A stretch of DNA of 64,000 bases from Phytohabitans kaempferiae (GTDB taxonomy: Bacteria > Actinomycetota > Actinomycetes > Mycobacteriales > Micromonosporaceae), in NCBI RefSeq assembly GCF_042433955.1, contig NZ_JBHLUH010000068.1:1-64000 (forward strand), written 5' to 3'. Positions 51,452 through 59,506 of the stretch are shown piece after piece; positions within the stretch are counted from its first letter, which is position 1; each line of letters begins with the position of its first letter. The notes below the pieces were generated by a model. The model saw only the letters and a list, made by a program, of their open reading frames with translations, ran no database searches and was not told where the DNA came from. Position numbers and translations under genes: made by a program.

Positions 51452-52891
51452 TCAGACGCCGTTCACGGTAGCGGAGGGCCTCTCCCGCCAGATCTCGGGG
51501 TGCCGATCACCCCATCCGAGGGCCGCCTCCAGCTCGGCGGCAACCGCCAGCAGGAGCCCGTCTTCGCCTGGGCGGCCGGTCAGGAGCGCGCCCACGGGCA
51601 TCCCGTCGACCAGGGTGACCGGGAGCGAGACCGAGGGCTGGCCAGTGACATTGAACACCGCGCAGTACGGCGACAGGCGCCGCTGCATGTCGAAGTCGAG
51701 TGCCGGGTCACCGGCCTCGGTGAACGAGCCGACCCGGGCCTGCGGCGTGGCCAGCGTGGGGCAGAGCAGCAGGTCGTAGCCCTTGGTGGCGCGCATCCCC
51801 CAGCGCACCTGCGCCTGGAGCTCGGAGAGCGTGGTCATGAGCTGGGACACGGTCACCGCCGCGCCGCGCTCGCGCATCAGCCGGGTCAGCGGCAGCAGGT
51901 CGCCCTCACGCTCAGCCGGTACGGGGGCGAGCGCCAGCACGTACCAGAGGGTCTCGAAGAGCGGCCAGACCTCGGGGCCGAGTGGCGCCGCGACCTCGTC
52001 CACCTCGTGGCCGGCCGCGGCCAGCGCGGCGGCTGCGGCATCGACGGCGCCGACGCACGCGGGGTCGACCGGCTGGTCGCCGGCGAGCATCGGCGTGGTG
52101 AAGCGGCCGACCCGCAGCCGCGCCCCGGGGCGACGGGCCGCGGCCAGGTAGCCGCCATCGGGCGGTGGCGGGGCGAGGTAGGGCTCGCCGGGGAGGTAGC
52201 CGGCCATCGCGTCGAGCATGGCCGCGGCGTCGGTCACTGTGCGGGCCAGCGGGCCGTGCGTGGGCAGGCCGAACGCGCCCGAGCCGATCGGGCCGCCGGA
52301 GACCACGCCCCGGCTGGGCTTGAAGCCGACCAGCCCGCACATCGCGGACGGGATGCGCACCGAGCCGCCGCCGTCGGAGCCTTGCGCGAGCGGCACCAGC
52401 CCGGCCGCCACCGCCGCGGCCGCGCCGCCGCTGGAGCCGCCGGCGGTGTACTCAAGCCCCCAGGGGTTGCGCGCGGGCGGGGCGACCGCTCCCTCGGAGT
52501 AGAGCGAGGCGCCCAGCTCGGAGGTGGTGGTCTTGCCGAGGCTGACCGTGCCGGCGGCGCGAAGCAGGGCCACCACGTCGGCGTCGAGCGGAGGCACGAA
52601 GTCGGCGAACACGGCCGAGCCGAACGTCGTACGCACGCCGGCCGTCATCGTCAGGTCTTTGATCGCCGTGGGCACGCCGTGCAACGGCCCCCGCCCCTCG
52701 AACTGCGCCTCGTCGGCCGCCTTCGCCTGGTCGCGGGCCAGGTCGGCGGTCACGGTGACGAACGCCCCCACCGTGTCGCCGTGCGCCTCGATCCGGGCCA
52801 AATAGTGCTCGACCAGCTCGACGCTGGACAGCTCGCGCCGGCGGATCGCTTCGGCCTGCTCAAGGGCGGTGAGGTCGTGCGGTTCAGCCAT
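51452..52891 (-). CDS. Amidase-signature family hydrolase
   Basis: 479 residues. The Ser-cisSer-Lys triad is Lys78 (TAIKDL), Ser153 (AGGSSGG) and Ser177 (DGGGSVRIPS). The signature region 140-182 is intact. Family members hydrolyse amides or transfer ammonia (GatA); without GatB/GatC nearby a stand-alone amidase is likelier. ATG 52891 shares its CATG with the divergent kynureninase start. Its 3' end faces the small membrane protein gene. A role on a tryptophan catabolite (formamide) is imaginable but unsupported. Confidence 0.88.
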   Translation of the reverse strand: MAEPHDLTALEQAEAIRRRELSSVELVEHYLARIEAHGDTVGAFVTVTADLARDQAKAADEAQFEGRGPLHGVPTAIKDLTMTAGVRTTFGSAVFADFVPPLDADVVALLRAAGTVSLGKTTTSELGASLYSEGAVAPPARNPWGLEYTAGGSSGGAAAAVAAGLVPLAQGSDGGGSVRIPSAMCGLVGFKPSRGVVSGGPIGSGAFGLPTHGPLARTVTDAAAMLDAMAGYLPGEPYLAPPPPDGGYLAAARRPGARLRVGRFTTPMLAGDQPVDPACVGAVDAAAAALAAAGHEVDEVAAPLGPEVWPLFETLWYVLALAPVPAEREGDLLPLTRLMRERGAAVTVSQLMTTLSELQAQVRWGMRATKGYDLLLCPTLATPQARVGSFTEAGDPALDFDMQRRLSPYCAVFNVTGQPSVSLPVTLVDGMPVGALLTGRPGEDGLLLAVAAELEAALGWGDRHPEIWRERPSATVNGV

Positions 52892-54161
52892 GACCCCTAG
52901 TTTGTATCGCGTGGCCGACTTTCTCGCCCAGGCGCGCGAACTCGACGCCGCCGACCCGCTGGCCGCCTTCCGCGATCGGTTCGTCATCCCCGACGAGCGC
53001 CTCGTGTACCTCGACGGCAACTCACTGGGCCGGCTTCCCACGTCCACAAGGGAGCGGCTACACCGGGCGATCGACGAGTGGGGCGCCGACCTGATCCGCG
53101 GCTGGGACCGGTGGATCACGCTGGCCCGCGAGGTCGGCGACGTGCTCGCGACCGGCGTGCTGGAGGCGGCGCCGGGCGAGGTGGTGCTCTCCGACTCCAC
53201 CAGCGTCAACCTGTACAAGCTCGCCGACGCGGCCTGCGCCGCTCGCCCCGGTCGCCGCGTGATCGTCACCGACGACGACAACTTCCCCACCGACCGGTAC
53301 ATCCTGCAAGGGCTGGCCGAGGCGCGCGGGCTGGAGCTGCGCGTCGTGAAGACCGACATCGACCTGGGCGTCTCGGTCGAGTCGGTGCGCGAAGCGCTGG
53401 ACGAGGATGTGGCGCTCGTCTCGCTCTCCCACGTCGCCTACCGCTCCGGCGCGGTCGCCGACATGGCCGCGGTCACGGCCGCCGCCCACGCGGTGGGCGC
53501 GCTCACGCTCTGGGACCTCAGCCACTCGGCCGGCGCGGTCCGCGTGCCGTTGCGCTCCGCCGGGGTCGATCTCGCCACCGGATGTACGTACAAGCACCTC
53601 AACGCCGGGCCCGGTGCGCCCGCCTTCCTGTTCGTACGGGCCGGCCTCCAGCGCGAGCTGCGCCAGCCGATCTGGGGGTGGTTCGGGCAGCGGGAGCAGT
53701 TCGACATGGGCGCCGCCTACGACCCGGTGGAGACGCTCGACCGCTTCCAGGTGGGTACGCCGCCGGTGCTGGGGGCGTACGCGGCGCTGGAGGGCGCGCG
53801 ACTCACGGCCGAGGCGGGCATCGGGGCGGTGGCGGAGAAGGGGGCGGCGCTCGGGGCGTACGCGATCGAGGTGTGCGACGCGTGGCTGGCGCCGTACGGC
53901 TTCGCGCTCGCCTCGCCACGCTCGGGTACGCGCCGCGGCGGTCACGTGACGCTCCACCATCCGCGGGCGTGGCAGTTCAGCCAGGCGTTGCGGGCCGCCG
54001 GCGTCGTACCGGACTTCCGCACGCCCGACCGGCTGCGGCTCGGCTTCGGCACGCTGTACACGCGCTTCGCCGACGTGTACGCCGGGCTCGCCTGCCTGCG
54101 CGACATCGCCGCGAGTGGTTCACACCGGGAATTTCCCGAGCAGCACGCAAGGGTAACTTGA
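52890..54161 (+). CDS. kynU: Kynureninase
   Basis: 423 residues. YLDGNSLGRLP near 40, SDSTSVNLYKL near 105, DLSHSAGAV near 210 and the PLP lysine Lys235 in GCTYKHLNAGPG are all diagnostic; WGWFGQREQFDM follows. It cleaves kynurenine to anthranilate and alanine. No other kynurenine-pathway gene is seen here. ATG 52890 overlaps the divergent amidase ATG by two bases; GTG 52911 is a possible alternative start before the conserved part. Confidence 0.93.
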   Translation: MTPSLYRVADFLAQARELDAADPLAAFRDRFVIPDERLVYLDGNSLGRLPTSTRERLHRAIDEWGADLIRGWDRWITLAREVGDVLATGVLEAAPGEVVLSDSTSVNLYKLADAACAARPGRRVIVTDDDNFPTDRYILQGLAEARGLELRVVKTDIDLGVSVESVREALDEDVALVSLSHVAYRSGAVADMAAVTAAAHAVGALTLWDLSHSAGAVRVPLRSAGVDLATGCTYKHLNAGPGAPAFLFVRAGLQRELRQPIWGWFGQREQFDMGAAYDPVETLDRFQVGTPPVLGAYAALEGARLTAEAGIGAVAEKGAALGAYAIEVCDAWLAPYGFALASPRSGTRRGGHVTLHHPRAWQFSQALRAAGVVPDFRTPDRLRLGFGTLYTRFADVYAGLACLRDIAASGSHREFPEQHARVT

Positions 54162-54205
54162 CCGTTTTTCTCTAATTTGTCGCGACCGAGTGCGAAGATC
54201 ATCTC

Positions 54206-54691
54206 ATGAGGGCTTTCACTGTGGGCCGCTCCGCCGCGGCCCTGGGCATGGCAGCCATGGCCGGCCTGGTCCTGCCCACCCCCGCCTACGCCGACGGCGC
54301 CTGGGTCGAGGTCAACCCGAGCAGCATCCAGGCCGGCTACCGGATCGGCCTCCGCGGCAGCTGCCAGGAGAACCTGAACAACGCGGTCGCGAAGTCGAAG
54401 GCGTTCGGCGAGGTCAGGATGGCGCCCGAGCACGGGTTCGTGGTCGCCGCGGTCACGATCCCCAGCGGGACCAAGCCGGGCGACTACGAGGTCAAGCTCT
54501 CCTGCGCCAACGGCAGCACGGCGACCACCACCATGTACGTCCTCGGCATGCAGCACCCCACCAAGGGCCCGGCAACGGGCGGCGGCGGTACGGCCGGCGG
54601 CGCGAGCACCCCCCTGGTGCTCACCGGCGGCGGCCTGGCCGCCCTGGTGGCCGGGGTGGGCCTGCTCGCGTACCGCCGCCGCCGCGCCTGA
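54206..54691 (+). CDS. Secreted surface protein with sortase-type C-terminus
   Basis: 161 residues. A signal peptide (about 1-29, cut after AYADG) precedes a small beta-rich domain with a cysteine pair (GSCQEN, KLSCANG), a Gly-rich linker, then LVLTG (about 137-141), a hydrophobic stretch and RRRRA. That tail has the order of a cell-wall sorting signal, with LVLTG in place of LPxTG. A sortase gene follows 6 bp later, so it is the likely substrate. The domain is not one I recognise. Confidence 0.75.
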   Translation: MRAFTVGRSAAALGMAAMAGLVLPTPAYADGAWVEVNPSSIQAGYRIGLRGSCQENLNNAVAKSKAFGEVRMAPEHGFVVAAVTIPSGTKPGDYEVKLSCANGSTATTTMYVLGMQHPTKGPATGGGGTAGGASTPLVLTGGGLAALVAGVGLLAYRRRRA

Positions 54692-54697
54692 CCTCGC

Positions 54698-55303
54698 GTG
54701 CCCGGGGGCACGCGCCTCCTGGCCGGGGTGCTGGTGCTGGTCGGGGCCTTCGCGGTGGGGCTCGGGCTGGGTCAGATCGAGCTGCCCTCGTGGTGGGGGC
54801 CGGAGGGCAAGCCGCCACCGCGGGAGTTTCCGGTGCTGGAGCCGAGCCGGCCGACCCGCATCGCGATCCCGTCGATCCGGCTGCGCGCGCCCGTACACGG
54901 CGTGGGGCTGGCCGATGACGGGACGATCGCCGTACCCGCGGCGACCCGGCGGCACGAGGCCGGCTGGTACGACGAGAGCCCCACGCCGGGACAGTTCGGT
55001 CCGGCGATCATCGTGGGACACGTGGACTCGCGTACCGGGCCGGCGGTCTTCCACGACCTGCGGCGCCTCCGCCCCGGCGCGACGATCGAGGTCACCCGGC
55101 GGGACCGATCGGTGGCGGTCTTCGAAGTCAACACGGTGGAGCGCTTCGGCAAGACCGACCTGCCGATGCAACGCCTGTACGCCGATTTCACCCGGCCCGG
55201 ACTCCGCCTGATCACCTGCGGCGGGCGATGGGTGGGCGGCGAGACGGGGTACGAGGACAACGTCGTGGTCTTCGCCTCACTGGTACGGGCCCGGGAAGCG
55301 TGA
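54698..55303 (+). CDS. Class F sortase
   Basis: 201 residues: one N-terminal TM anchor (about 6-26), a Pro-rich linker, then a sortase barrel with IAIPSIRLRAPVHGVG. His108 (IVGHVDS) and Cys174 (LITCGG) are the catalytic pair. Where many class F enzymes have Tyr-Arg-Asp-Asn, this one reads YEDN (Glu186), so the usual arginine appears replaced; Arg177 nearby might serve. It would link the upstream protein to the cell wall. GTG 54698 has no ribosome site and is six bases from the previous stop, so it is translated by coupling. Confidence 0.87.
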   Translation: MPGGTRLLAGVLVLVGAFAVGLGLGQIELPSWWGPEGKPPPREFPVLEPSRPTRIAIPSIRLRAPVHGVGLADDGTIAVPAATRRHEAGWYDESPTPGQFGPAIIVGHVDSRTGPAVFHDLRRLRPGATIEVTRRDRSVAVFEVNTVERFGKTDLPMQRLYADFTRPGLRLITCGGRWVGGETGYEDNVVVFASLVRAREA

Positions 55304-55373
55304 GGCTCGCCACGCCGTGAGGGGCCGCTTCGCGGACCTGCGCCCGCGCGAAGCACGACTGCCAAGGCGTCGG

Positions 55374-55411
55374 CCCTGCGCGAAGCGCGAAGCCCTGCGC
55401 GAAGCGCGAAG
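55374..55411. repeat. Two tandem 19-bp repeats
   Basis: CCCTGCGCGAAGCGCGAAG occurs at 55374-55392 and again at 55393-55411, then CCCTGCG begins a third, broken copy. Each unit contains a GCGCGAAGCGCG motif. It lies in the gap between the sortase and HNH genes; function is unknown. Confidence 0.8.
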
Positions 55412-55452
55412 CCCTGCGGGGGTCGCGCCCCGCACGGCCCCAGAGACGACAA

Positions 55453-55472
55453 AAGCGGCGTCTACGCCGCTT
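55453..55472 (-). terminator. Intrinsic terminator of the HNH gene
   Basis: On the minus strand AAGCGGC (55472 to 55466) pairs with GCCGCTT (55459 to 55453) around GTAGAC, followed by further T (a TTTT run in all). The stop codon TAG lies in the loop. Confidence 0.75.
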
Positions 55473-55989
55473 CAGGGAGGTCGAGCCAGTCGGCCCAGCG
55501 TGGGTCTGGCGCGCGGTGTCCGAGCACGCGCCAGGCCATCCCTTTCGGCGCCGCGGGCAGCGCGTGCAACCGCCAACCGAGCTCCGCCGGCGTGCGGTCG
55601 CCTTTGGTGTGGTTGCACTTGGCGCAGGCGGCCACGACGTTTTCCCAGGCGTGCCGCCCGCCGCGGCTGCGCGGGAAGACGTGGTCGATGGTCTCGGCCG
55701 GCCCCCGGCAGTAGGCGCAGCGCCAGCCGTCACGGGCGAAGATGGCCCGCCGGGAGAGCCCGACGTGACTGCGGTAGGGCACGCGGACGTATCGGGTCAG
55801 CCGCACCACCGATGGCACCGGCAGATCATGGCGGGCGCTGTGCAGGATGCCCTCACCGTCGGCGACGCAGACCGCCTTCGCGGACAGGACGAGGATCGCG
55901 GCTCTTCGCACTGACACGACACACAGCGGCTCGTAAGTGGCATTGAGGACTAATGCTCCCGAGCCCACCGAGGGTCGTATGTCAGGCAT
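55462..55989 (-). CDS. HNH endonuclease
   Basis: 175 residues. The C-terminal HNH core is CAYCRG...IDHVFPRSRGG...WENVVAACAKCNHTKGDRT, with two CxxC pairs for a structural zinc and the metal His in DHV. The N-terminal half (LVLNATYEPLCVVSVRRA) is the typical partner domain of the common actinobacterial HNH family. Nuclease activity is expected, but its biological role is unknown. ATG 55989 has GAGAGG eight bases upstream. No toxin-immunity partner is adjacent. Confidence 0.88.
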   Translation of the reverse strand: MPDIRPSVGSGALVLNATYEPLCVVSVRRAAILVLSAKAVCVADGEGILHSARHDLPVPSVVRLTRYVRVPYRSHVGLSRRAIFARDGWRCAYCRGPAETIDHVFPRSRGGRHAWENVVAACAKCNHTKGDRTPAELGWRLHALPAAPKGMAWRVLGHRAPDPRWADWLDLPEAA

Positions 55990-56173
55990 CGCGTTCACCT
56001 CTCCAGGTCCTGCAGACCAGCTCCCTGTCAGCCCAGCCCGCCGCGGGCCGTCGGTGACCGCGGCCGACGCCGGCAGATCACCGGCGTCCGTGCGCCAATA
56101 GTCCCCGATGGGTAGGAGAAATGCACGTACTATTCGGGGCCTACCTCGTGAAGCTTAGGTTTCCCATGGCAAG

Positions 56174-57298
56174 ATGACCGGTTTATCCGGTGAGAAGGTC
56201 CGCACCCCGGCCGACCCCGAGATGCCTCCACGCCCGCAGTACGGTACGAAGGCACACGTGATTGCCGCCCTGGATGCCGAGCCGAGCCCGGAGACGTCAC
56301 CGACCGTAGGCGTCGACTGCAGCGAAGACCCGCTGTGCCAGCAGATGCTCGACTGGACCGGCAACGGATGGCTGGCCGAGAGCAGCTTCTGGCTCATCGT
56401 CAAGCCGTTCCGCATCCTCCTGATCCTGCTGGTCGCGCTGCTCATCCGGTGGGCCGTGCACCGCATGATCAAGCGGCTGGTCCGCACGTCGACGCACACC
56501 TCCGTGCCGACCATCCTCAAGCCCCTGCGCGAGCGGATCCCGAACGCCCCGACCGACCCGACCGCGGTTGTGCCGGAGCGGCGCCGCCAGCGGGCCGAGG
56601 CGATCGGCTCGGTGCTGCGCAGCGCGGTCACCGCGGTCGTCTTCTCGATCGCCGTACTCCTCGTCCTCTCCGAGCTCAACTTCAACCTGGCGCCGCTCCT
56701 CGCCAGCGCGGGCATCGCCGGCGTCGCGCTCGGCTTCGGCGCCCAGTCGCTGGTGAAGGACGTCCTCTCCGGCGTCTTCATGCTGCTCGAAGACCAGTAC
56801 GGCGTCGGCGACACCGTCGACCTGGGCGAGGCGACCGGCGTCGTGGAGGCGGTGGGGCTGCGCATCACCACGGTCCGGGACGGGCGGGGCGTGCTCTGGT
56901 ACATCCGCAACGGCGAGATCATCCGGGTCGGCAACAAGAGCCAGGGCTGGGCGATGGTGATCGTGGACATGCCGATCGGCTTCGCCGGCGTCGAGGAGGC
57001 CACCGCGGTCATGCGCGCCGCCGCCGCCGAGGTCGCCGCCGACCCCGACCTCGCGGCGCACTTCGTCGAGCCGCCGGACGTACTGGGCGTGGAGCAGATC
57101 ACTGTGGACGGTGCGGTGATCCGTACGGTCGCGAAGACCACCTCGGACGGGCAGTTCGACGTGGGGCGCGAGCTACGCCGCCGGCTGTCCGAGGCACTGG
57201 ACACCTCCGGCATCACCGCCCGGATCGCCGCCGGACGCATGTTCCCCCGCCCGGCGGCCGGCAACGGCGAGGCCGACAACCGGGGCGGCGCCACCTAG
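56174..57298 (+). CDS. MscS-family mechanosensitive channel
   Basis: 374 residues. About two to three TM segments (75-95, 145-170, 172-190), with the pore-lining helix ASAGIAGVALGFGAQSLVKDVLSG showing the Gly/Ala packing of MscS TM3, followed by FMLLEDQYGVGDTVD and the beta and alpha/beta cytosolic domains (to about 345). It would release solutes on hypo-osmotic shock. The N-terminal 70 residues are polar and not conserved. The ribosome site is weak (GGCAAG). Confidence 0.88.
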   Translation: MTGLSGEKVRTPADPEMPPRPQYGTKAHVIAALDAEPSPETSPTVGVDCSEDPLCQQMLDWTGNGWLAESSFWLIVKPFRILLILLVALLIRWAVHRMIKRLVRTSTHTSVPTILKPLRERIPNAPTDPTAVVPERRRQRAEAIGSVLRSAVTAVVFSIAVLLVLSELNFNLAPLLASAGIAGVALGFGAQSLVKDVLSGVFMLLEDQYGVGDTVDLGEATGVVEAVGLRITTVRDGRGVLWYIRNGEIIRVGNKSQGWAMVIVDMPIGFAGVEEATAVMRAAAAEVAADPDLAAHFVEPPDVLGVEQITVDGAVIRTVAKTTSDGQFDVGRELRRRLSEALDTSGITARIAAGRMFPRPAAGNGEADNRGGAT

Positions 57299-57643
57299 GG
57301 ACTGGTCCGAGCCGAGGCGGCGCACCGTGCCGCCAGCCGCCGTCCGGGCCCGTCGCAGGCCAGCGATGCTTTGTGAAACGGGCCCTCGTTCGAAGCGCAC
57401 AGCACGGACGAGGGAACCGTGGTGCACGGGTCGCGCGCCAGGTGGAGGGTCAGGTATCGTCCGTTCGTTCAGTCGTCGAGGCGACCGACTACCCGTTCGC
57501 CCTAGCGAGTTGTCAGACGATCGGGCAGAATTCGTGCAAGGCTCCATGGCGGAGCGTCACGACGAACTCGCCTTTCCGTCTAGATGGCGTTCCCCGGCGG
57601 AGTCATCACAAGTGACTGCCGGACGGGACGATGGAGGCTCCCG
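57299..57643. other. Intergenic region without a recognised gene
   Basis: 345 bp between mscS and the MFS gene. CCCTCGT (57383-57389) and ACGAGGG (57408-57414) form an inverted repeat that may end the mscS transcript. The sequence ATGCTTTGTGAAACGGGC (57366-57383) is nearly repeated at 50680-50698. No ORF with convincing coding character or RNA is seen. Confidence 0.4.
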
Positions 57644-59029
57644 GTGTCCGACGAGGCACGCGCCGCCGAACGGCAGGCCACCTTCCGTGAGGTGTTCAGC
57701 CAGCCCGAGTACCGAGCGGTCTTCGTGGCGAGCGCGCTGTCCTGGTTCGGTGACTACATCGCCAAGGCCGCCGTCACCGTGCTCGTCTACGAGCAGACAC
57801 AGTCCGTGGCGATGTCGGCTGCCGCGTTCGCGGTCAGCTATCTGCCGTGGCTGCTGGGCGGGCCGGTCCTGGCCACGATCGCCGAGCGCTACCCCTACCG
57901 CACGGTCATGGTCAGCGCCGATCTGGTCCGGATGGTGCTGGTCGGCGCGATCGCACTGATCGAGATGCCGGCGCCGGTCGTGCTCGTCGTGATCTTCCTG
58001 TGCACGCTCGCCAACCCGCCGTCGCAGGCCTCCCGCTCGGCACTGCTGCCGCTGATCCTCGCCGGCGACCGACTCGTGGTGGGCCTCTCGGTCAACCTCA
58101 CCACCGGCCAGGCCGCCCAGGTCGCCGGCTACCTCGCCGGTGCCGCCATCGCCGCGGTCAACCCGCGGCTCGCGCTCGCCATCGACGCCTGCACCTACGC
58201 CTTGTCCGCAGTGATCATCCGCCTCGGCGTGCGCCCCCGGCCGTCCGCGATGACTCCGGCCCACCGCAGCCACCTCTTCCGCGAGACCGCCGACGGCTTC
58301 CGGATCGTCTTCGGCACGCCGGTGCTGCGCGCGATCGCGGTGCTGGTCTTCGCCGCCATGCTCTTCGCGATCGTGCCAGAGGGCCTCGCCGCCGCCTGGG
58401 CCGCCACGCTCGGTGCCACCGAGGCGGAGCGCGGCGTCTCCCAGGGCCTGATCATGGCGGCCAGCCCCGCCGGCTTCATCATCGGCGGACTGGTCACCGC
58501 ACGGCTGCTCCGCCCCGACCTACGGCGCGCGCTGATCCGGCCGTTCGCGGTGATGGCGCCGCTCTCGCTCGTACCCGCGCTGTTGGGTCCCGACGCGGTG
58601 GGCATCGCGGTGATGGCCGCGGTCTGCGGCTTCGCCGTCGCCGGCATGATGCCGGCGGTCAACGGCCTGTTCGTCCAGGCGCTGCCGCACGGTTTCCGGG
58701 CTCGCGCATTCGGCGTGATGCAGAGCGGCACGCAGGTCATGCAGGGCGCGGCGGTGCTGGTCACCGGCGTGCTCGCCGAGCACAACCCGATCTCCCACGT
58801 GGTCGGGCTCTGGAGCCTCGCCGGCGTGGTGCTCATCCTGATCGCGTCGACCCAGTGGCCCAGCGCCGACCGGTTCAACGCGATGGTGGCCGCCGCCGCG
58901 CGCACGCAGGCCGGCACCGCGCCCCCGCAGGAGACCATCGACGAGCCGGCCCGGCAAAACGGCGCCCACCAGGGTGACGCTCGTGACGTGGTCGAGCAGG
59001 TAAGGCTCCCTGGCAAGATAGAGCGGTGA
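57644..59029 (+). CDS. MFS exporter (EntS-like, MFS_3 type)
   Basis: 461 residues, about 12 TM segments. ALSWFGDYIAKAAVTVLVY near the start and the loop ATIAERYPYRTVMVSADLVRM between TM2 and TM3 fit the DHA3/EntS-like class, which exports drugs or siderophores. The polar C-terminal tail of about 45 residues is unusual. GTG 57644 has GGAGG at 6 nt, excluding the upstream extension. Its stop overlaps the haemoglobin start (GTGA). Confidence 0.88.
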   Translation: MSDEARAAERQATFREVFSQPEYRAVFVASALSWFGDYIAKAAVTVLVYEQTQSVAMSAAAFAVSYLPWLLGGPVLATIAERYPYRTVMVSADLVRMVLVGAIALIEMPAPVVLVVIFLCTLANPPSQASRSALLPLILAGDRLVVGLSVNLTTGQAAQVAGYLAGAAIAAVNPRLALAIDACTYALSAVIIRLGVRPRPSAMTPAHRSHLFRETADGFRIVFGTPVLRAIAVLVFAAMLFAIVPEGLAAAWAATLGATEAERGVSQGLIMAASPAGFIIGGLVTARLLRPDLRRALIRPFAVMAPLSLVPALLGPDAVGIAVMAAVCGFAVAGMMPAVNGLFVQALPHGFRARAFGVMQSGTQVMQGAAVLVTGVLAEHNPISHVVGLWSLAGVVLILIASTQWPSADRFNAMVAAAARTQAGTAPPQETIDEPARQNGAHQGDARDVVEQVRLPGKIER

Positions 59030-59445
59030 ACTTCTTCGACGCGGTCGGCGGCGAGCCGACCTTCCGAAAGCTGGTCGACGAGTTCTACGCGGGGGTGGCC
59101 ACCGATCCACTGCTCCGCCCGATGTACCCGGAGGAGGATCTCGGGCCGGCGGCTGATCGGCTGACCCTCTTCCTGATCCAGTACTGGGGCGGCCCCAACA
59201 CGTACTCGGCGCAGCGGGGCCACCCGCGGCTGCGGATGCGCCACGCGCCGTTCCGCGTGGGTCCGGCCGAGCGTGACGCCTGGCTGCACCACATGCGCCG
59301 GGCGGTGGACAGCCTCGACCTCTCCGCCGACCTGCACACGACGCTCTGGGACTACCTGGAGCGGGCGGCGTACTTCATGGTCAACACCATGGACGACGGG
59401 CCGGCGGGTCCAGCCGGTCCGACAAATGGGCTGAAGACCGCATAA
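59026..59445 (+). CDS. glbO: Group II truncated haemoglobin (TrHbO)
   Basis: 139 residues. FYAGVATDPLLRPMYPEEDL, LFLIQYWGGP (CD1 Tyr region), proximal His73 in RMRHAPF and Trp86 (G8) in DAWLHHM mark a TrHbO that binds O2 or peroxide. GTG 59026 overlaps the MFS stop by four bases, so it is co-translated with the exporter. The Gly/Pro-rich C-terminus (after 125) is an extension. Roles proposed for the family include oxygen supply and peroxide handling. Confidence 0.92.
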   Translation: MNFFDAVGGEPTFRKLVDEFYAGVATDPLLRPMYPEEDLGPAADRLTLFLIQYWGGPNTYSAQRGHPRLRMRHAPFRVGPAERDAWLHHMRRAVDSLDLSADLHTTLWDYLERAAYFMVNTMDDGPAGPAGPTNGLKTA

Positions 59446-59506
59446 CAGCGCACCTGCCTCGGTCGTTGGTCAACTCGTACCCCAACGCCGACCGCCGAGG
59501 GAGATC

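Noticed and set aside
51452..52891. GatA subunit of the tRNA amidotransferase
   Set aside because: No gatB or gatC nearby; amidase signature alone is shared by many stand-alone amidases.
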